In this document: one piece after another, positions 61,978 through 64,000 of the stretch
Layout of the letters: each line of letters opens with the position of its first letter
How positions within the stretch are numbered: the stretch's first letter is position 1
From: Ornithinibacillus massiliensis
GTDB lineage: Bacteria > Bacillota > Bacilli > Bacillales > Amphibacillaceae
Assembly: GCF_018310345.1 (NCBI RefSeq)
Contig: NZ_JAGXBY010000001.1
Coordinates: 1-64,000 of the forward strand
Reading direction: 5' to 3'
DNA length: 64,000 nt
Position numbers and translations under genes: made by a program
Notes under the pieces: generated by a model
Seen by the model: only the letters and a program-made list of their open reading frames with translations
What the model was told of the DNA's origin: nothing
Databases searched by the model: none

Positions 61978-62006
61978 TTAAGAGAAGTCAAAAAGGATCA
62001 TATAAT
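61978..62006 (+). promoter_or_regulatory. Candidate promoter of the lipoprotein gene
   Basis: TTAAGA (61978-61983), 17-bp spacer, TATAAT (62001-62006), about 65 bp before the start. The -35 is weak (4 of 6). Confidence 0.4.
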
Positions 62007-62070
62007 TATATGGTTGTTATCAACTATGTATTACATAGATGATATAAAAAAATAAAAAGGGGAAAAAAAT

Positions 62071-62625
62071 ATGAAAAAATTCTTGTTACTATTTGTAGCA
62101 ATCCTACTAACTGTCACTTTAGTTGCTTGTACTGAGGATGAATCATCTTCAAGCGATAAGGGCAACCAAGATTCTGACACAAACGCCAGCGAAACTGAGA
62201 ATAATTCTAGTGAACCGGAAGATGAGGAAGATTCTGATGAGCAAGAGTCTAGCGAATCACAAACCCTCTCTATTGGAGATACTGCCGAAGTTGATGGAAT
62301 CAAATATACATTGAAAAGCGTATCACTTACAGAAGAACGCAATGAGTTCGCAGATACTGAACCAGCTATGGTTGTAAAAGTGGAATATGAAGTAGAAAAT
62401 GGAAAAGAAGATGAGATTCCTGTTGGTGCAGATTTAGAAGTATATGATGGAACTGGCAACAAAATGGATTCTTACCCATTAGATAACTCAATGGGTAGTT
62501 TACAACCAGGAAAGAAAATGCAGGCTACTCAACACTTTGGAATTGAAGAAGGTCCTATCGAAATCTATTTTAAACCTTTGATCTCTTTTGAAGATCCAGC
62601 TATTTTCAGTGCTGATGTTGAATAA
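62071..62625 (+). CDS. Lipoprotein with DUF4352-type domain
   Basis: A 184-aa secreted lipoprotein: signal peptide with KK n-region and lipobox LVAC (Cys at residue 20), then an acidic Ser/Glu/Asp-rich linker (about 21-66) and an immunoglobulin-like DUF4352 domain (about 68-184, LSIGDTAEVDGIKYTLKSV, VKVEYEVENG, PGKKMQATQHF). Such proteins are on the outer membrane face; function is unknown. GGGGAAAAA is its ribosome-binding region. It sits alone with a terminator and is not at this position in B. subtilis. Confidence 0.88.
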   Translation: MKKFLLLFVAILLTVTLVACTEDESSSSDKGNQDSDTNASETENNSSEPEDEEDSDEQESSESQTLSIGDTAEVDGIKYTLKSVSLTEERNEFADTEPAMVVKVEYEVENGKEDEIPVGADLEVYDGTGNKMDSYPLDNSMGSLQPGKKMQATQHFGIEEGPIEIYFKPLISFEDPAIFSADVE

Positions 62626-62664
62626 TTAATATGGTGTGCTATTGGGCACACCATATTTTTTTAT
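62626..62664 (+). terminator. Rho-independent terminator of the lipoprotein gene
   Basis: AATATGGTGTGC and GCACACCATATT with a short loop, followed by TTTTTTT, directly after the stop codon. Confidence 0.9.
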
Positions 62665-62766
62665 ATAAAACGAACTTACATTCTAATACGCATTTAAAAG
62701 CTTTATAAGATGGAATTACTTAATTGACTTATAGCATCTATTCCTTGGCCACTTCTGATTTACTTC

Positions 62767-62812
62767 ATAAAAAAATAGCAAGAGGTGAAATGGATTAACC
62801 TCTTGCTATTAA
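62767..62812 (-). terminator. Rho-independent terminator of tRNA-Arg
   Basis: AATAGCAAGAGGT and ACCTCTTGCTATT form a 13-bp stem (62774-62811) just downstream of tRNA-Arg, followed on the minus strand by TTTTTTTATG. Confidence 0.88.
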
Positions 62813-62826
62813 TACGTTTTTACGAG

Positions 62827-62899
62827 TGCCCACGGCAGGATTCGAACCTGCGACACACGGTTTAGGAAACCGATGCTCTATCCCCTGAGCTACGAAGGC
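62827..62899 (-). tRNA. tRNA-Arg (anticodon CCT)
   Basis: A 73-nt cloverleaf on the minus strand: acceptor GCCTTCG/CGTGGGC, D-arm GCTC/GAGC, anticodon loop TTCCTAA, T-arm GCAGG-TTCGAAT-CCTGC, discriminator A. It reads AGG codons. CCA is not encoded. Two U-U oppositions are seen, acceptor 5-68 and anticodon stem 27-43. It has its own promoter and terminator. Confidence 0.92.
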
Positions 62900-62920
62900 A
62901 TATGGTTAGGAACATTCCTT

Positions 62921-62949
62921 ATTATACAAAAATCCGTAATAAATTCAAA
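62921..62949 (-). promoter_or_regulatory. tRNA-Arg promoter
   Basis: Minus-strand TTTGAA (62944-62949), 17-bp spacer, TATAAT (62921-62926), 22 bp upstream of the tRNA. Confidence 0.65.
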
Positions 62950-63076
62950 GTCCAAAATCTTAACCCCTATACCAAATTTTACTTTCTAATCCTTTAAATC
63001 GAGTATAGATAGCGCTTTTGTAGTATGATAAAATTAAAAGATATCTGTCTGATTTCATTTGATTGGGGGAACTAGA

Positions 63077-63721
63077 ATGACAGAGGTCCCATTTATTGCA
63101 ATAGAAGGACCAATTGGTATTGGTAAAACATCGTTAGCAAAACGACTATCAGATCATTTTAACTTCTATTTATTAAAAGAGATTGTAGAAGAAAATCCAT
63201 TTCTAGGGAAATTTTACGACGACATCGATGAGTGGAGCTTTCAAACAGAAATGTTCTTTCTTTGCAATCGATTTAAACAACTAGAAGATATTGAAACAAA
63301 GTATTTGTCACAACGAAAACCTGTTGTTGCAGATTACCATATATCGAAAAATATGATTTTTGCCAAACGTACCTTACAAGCGGATAAATTTGAGAAGTAC
63401 GAAAAAATATATCATATCCTCACCGCAGACATGCCTGTTCCAAATATGATGATTTATTTACATGCAAGCTTGGATACCATCTTAAATAGGATCCAAATGC
63501 GCGGTAGAGAAATTGAGCAAAATATTAAGGCATCCTATTTAGCTCAGCTTGCAGAGGATTATGAAGCCTATATGAATGAATTTGAAGTGATGCACCCTGA
63601 TATTCCAGTCATCCGTATCAATGGTGATGAAATGGATTTTGTTCAATACGAGGATGATTTAACGAAGATTATCGAGCAAGTACAAAAGCAATTGAAGTCT
63701 TTTGAAATAGTATCTAAATAA
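63077..63721 (+). CDS. dgk: Deoxynucleoside kinase (deoxyguanosine kinase, Dgk)
   Basis: A 214-aa salvage kinase with P-loop IEGPIGIGKTSLAKRL (about residues 8-23), the DYH-type substrate motif VVADYHISKN (about 82-91) and lid RIQMRGREIEQ. I start at the ATG at 63077 (MTEVPFIAIEG) because GGGGGA is 6 nt upstream. dNK family; the deoxyguanosine preference is inferred from the conserved dgk-dck pair. The second kinase follows 33 nt downstream. Confidence 0.9.
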   Translation: MTEVPFIAIEGPIGIGKTSLAKRLSDHFNFYLLKEIVEENPFLGKFYDDIDEWSFQTEMFFLCNRFKQLEDIETKYLSQRKPVVADYHISKNMIFAKRTLQADKFEKYEKIYHILTADMPVPNMMIYLHASLDTILNRIQMRGREIEQNIKASYLAQLAEDYEAYMNEFEVMHPDIPVIRINGDEMDFVQYEDDLTKIIEQVQKQLKSFEIVSK

Positions 63722-63754
63722 TAACTTTTAACCTTTAATAAGAGGAGATTAACG

Positions 63755-64000
63755 ATGAACTTACGCGAAAAATATCATATCCCAAATGATAGTATCATTA
63801 CAATCGCTGGTACGGTTGGAGTAGGGAAGTCTACGATGACAAAAGCATTAGCCAATGCATTAAACTTTAAAACATCCTTTGAAAAAGTGGATACCAATCC
63901 ATACTTGGAAAAGTTCTATGCAGACTTCGAACGATGGAGCTTCCATCTACAAATTTATTTCTTAGCAGAACGTTTCAAGGAACAGAAGAAGATTTTTGAA
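63755..64000 (+). CDS. dck: Deoxyadenosine/deoxycytidine kinase, N-terminal part (partial)
   Basis: The first 82 codons are visible and the gene runs off the right edge. It starts MNLREKYHIPNDSIITIAG, has the P-loop GTVGVGKSTMTKAL and continues NPYLEKFYADFERWSFHLQ with the family's substrate-site Trp-Ser-Phe. AGAGGAG stands 8 nt upstream. It is a paralogue of dgk just upstream and presumably in one operon with it. Confidence 0.93.
   Translation, partial: MNLREKYHIPNDSIITIAGTVGVGKSTMTKALANALNFKTSFEKVDTNPYLEKFYADFERWSFHLQIYFLAERFKEQKKIFE

Noticed and set aside
62031..62462. 143-aa minus-strand Ser-rich ORF
   Set aside because: It is the antisense of the acidic linker of the lipoprotein gene; codon bias of Glu/Asp/Ser runs creates the shadow.

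Overview
The window is a low-GC Firmicutes chromosome segment from an endospore-forming member of the Bacillaceae. Gene order closely follows the origin-proximal right arm of Bacillus subtilis (roughly dck/dgk to the rRNA operon after lysS), read in reverse. Dense sporulation genes (spoIIE, spoVT, spoVG, spoVB-like yabM, yabG, yabP, yabQ, sspF, fin, gin, bofA, yaaH) make the sporeformer assignment secure. The genus is an inference: a halotolerant Oceanobacillus/Virgibacillus-type organism fits the base composition and gene complement, but the sequence does not prove it. Nearly all genes lie on the minus strand, as expected for leading-strand genes if oriC/dnaA lies beyond the right end.

Layout from left to right. 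Positions 1-500 hold the 5' tip of a 16S rRNA gene with tandem promoters. Positions 510-13,300 carry lysS, dusB, yazB, the folate genes folK-folB-folP, cysK, a parvulin foldase, hslO, coaX, ftsH, hpt and tilS. Positions 13,300-18,600 carry yabT, yabS, spoIIE, an inserted DinB-family gene and tRNA-Met. Positions 18,760-28,640 carry yabR, divIC, yabQ, yabP, rqcP, yabN/mazG, yabM, spoVT, mfd and fin. Positions 28,760-36,460 carry pth, ctc, prs, glmU, spoVG, purR, ispE, sspF, an SCP2-domain gene and veg. Positions 36,870-43,800 carry yabG, rsmA, rnmV, yabE, tatD and metG, with divergent abrB at 44,167. Positions 44,560-52,430 carry rsmI, yazA, yabB, yabA, ricT, holB, yaaR, darA, tmk, a yaaO-type decarboxylase, gin and bofA. 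Positions 52,580-57,700 carry an inserted plus-strand metallo-beta-lactamase-fold gene, yaaL, recR, ebfC, dnaX, SRP RNA and tadA. Positions 57,790-64,000 carry yaaI, yaaH, acsA, a lipoprotein, tRNA-Arg, dgk and the start of dck.

Functionally this is a housekeeping and sporulation block: translation (lysS, metG, pth, ctc, rsmA, rsmI, tilS, tadA, rqcP, SRP RNA), replication and repair (dnaX, holB, yabA, recR, mfd, tmk, dgk, dck), folate, CoA and nucleotide supply, and developmental switching (abrB with Spo0A boxes, spoVG with a sigma-H promoter, spoIIE, fin, gin).

Compared with the B. subtilis order as I remember it, pabB-pabA-pabC are missing between cysK and folP, yabJ is missing between purR and spoVG, and the rRNA operon near bofA is absent. 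Inserted here are the DinB, SCP2, metallo-hydrolase, acsA and lipoprotein genes. The two least explained items are (i) the metallo-hydrolase leader, which has a strong Shine-Dalgarno, a four-codon ORF and a terminator hairpin that looks like ribosome-controlled attenuation, and (ii) two ~245-bp intergenic repeats with long terminal inverted repeats and a structured core.
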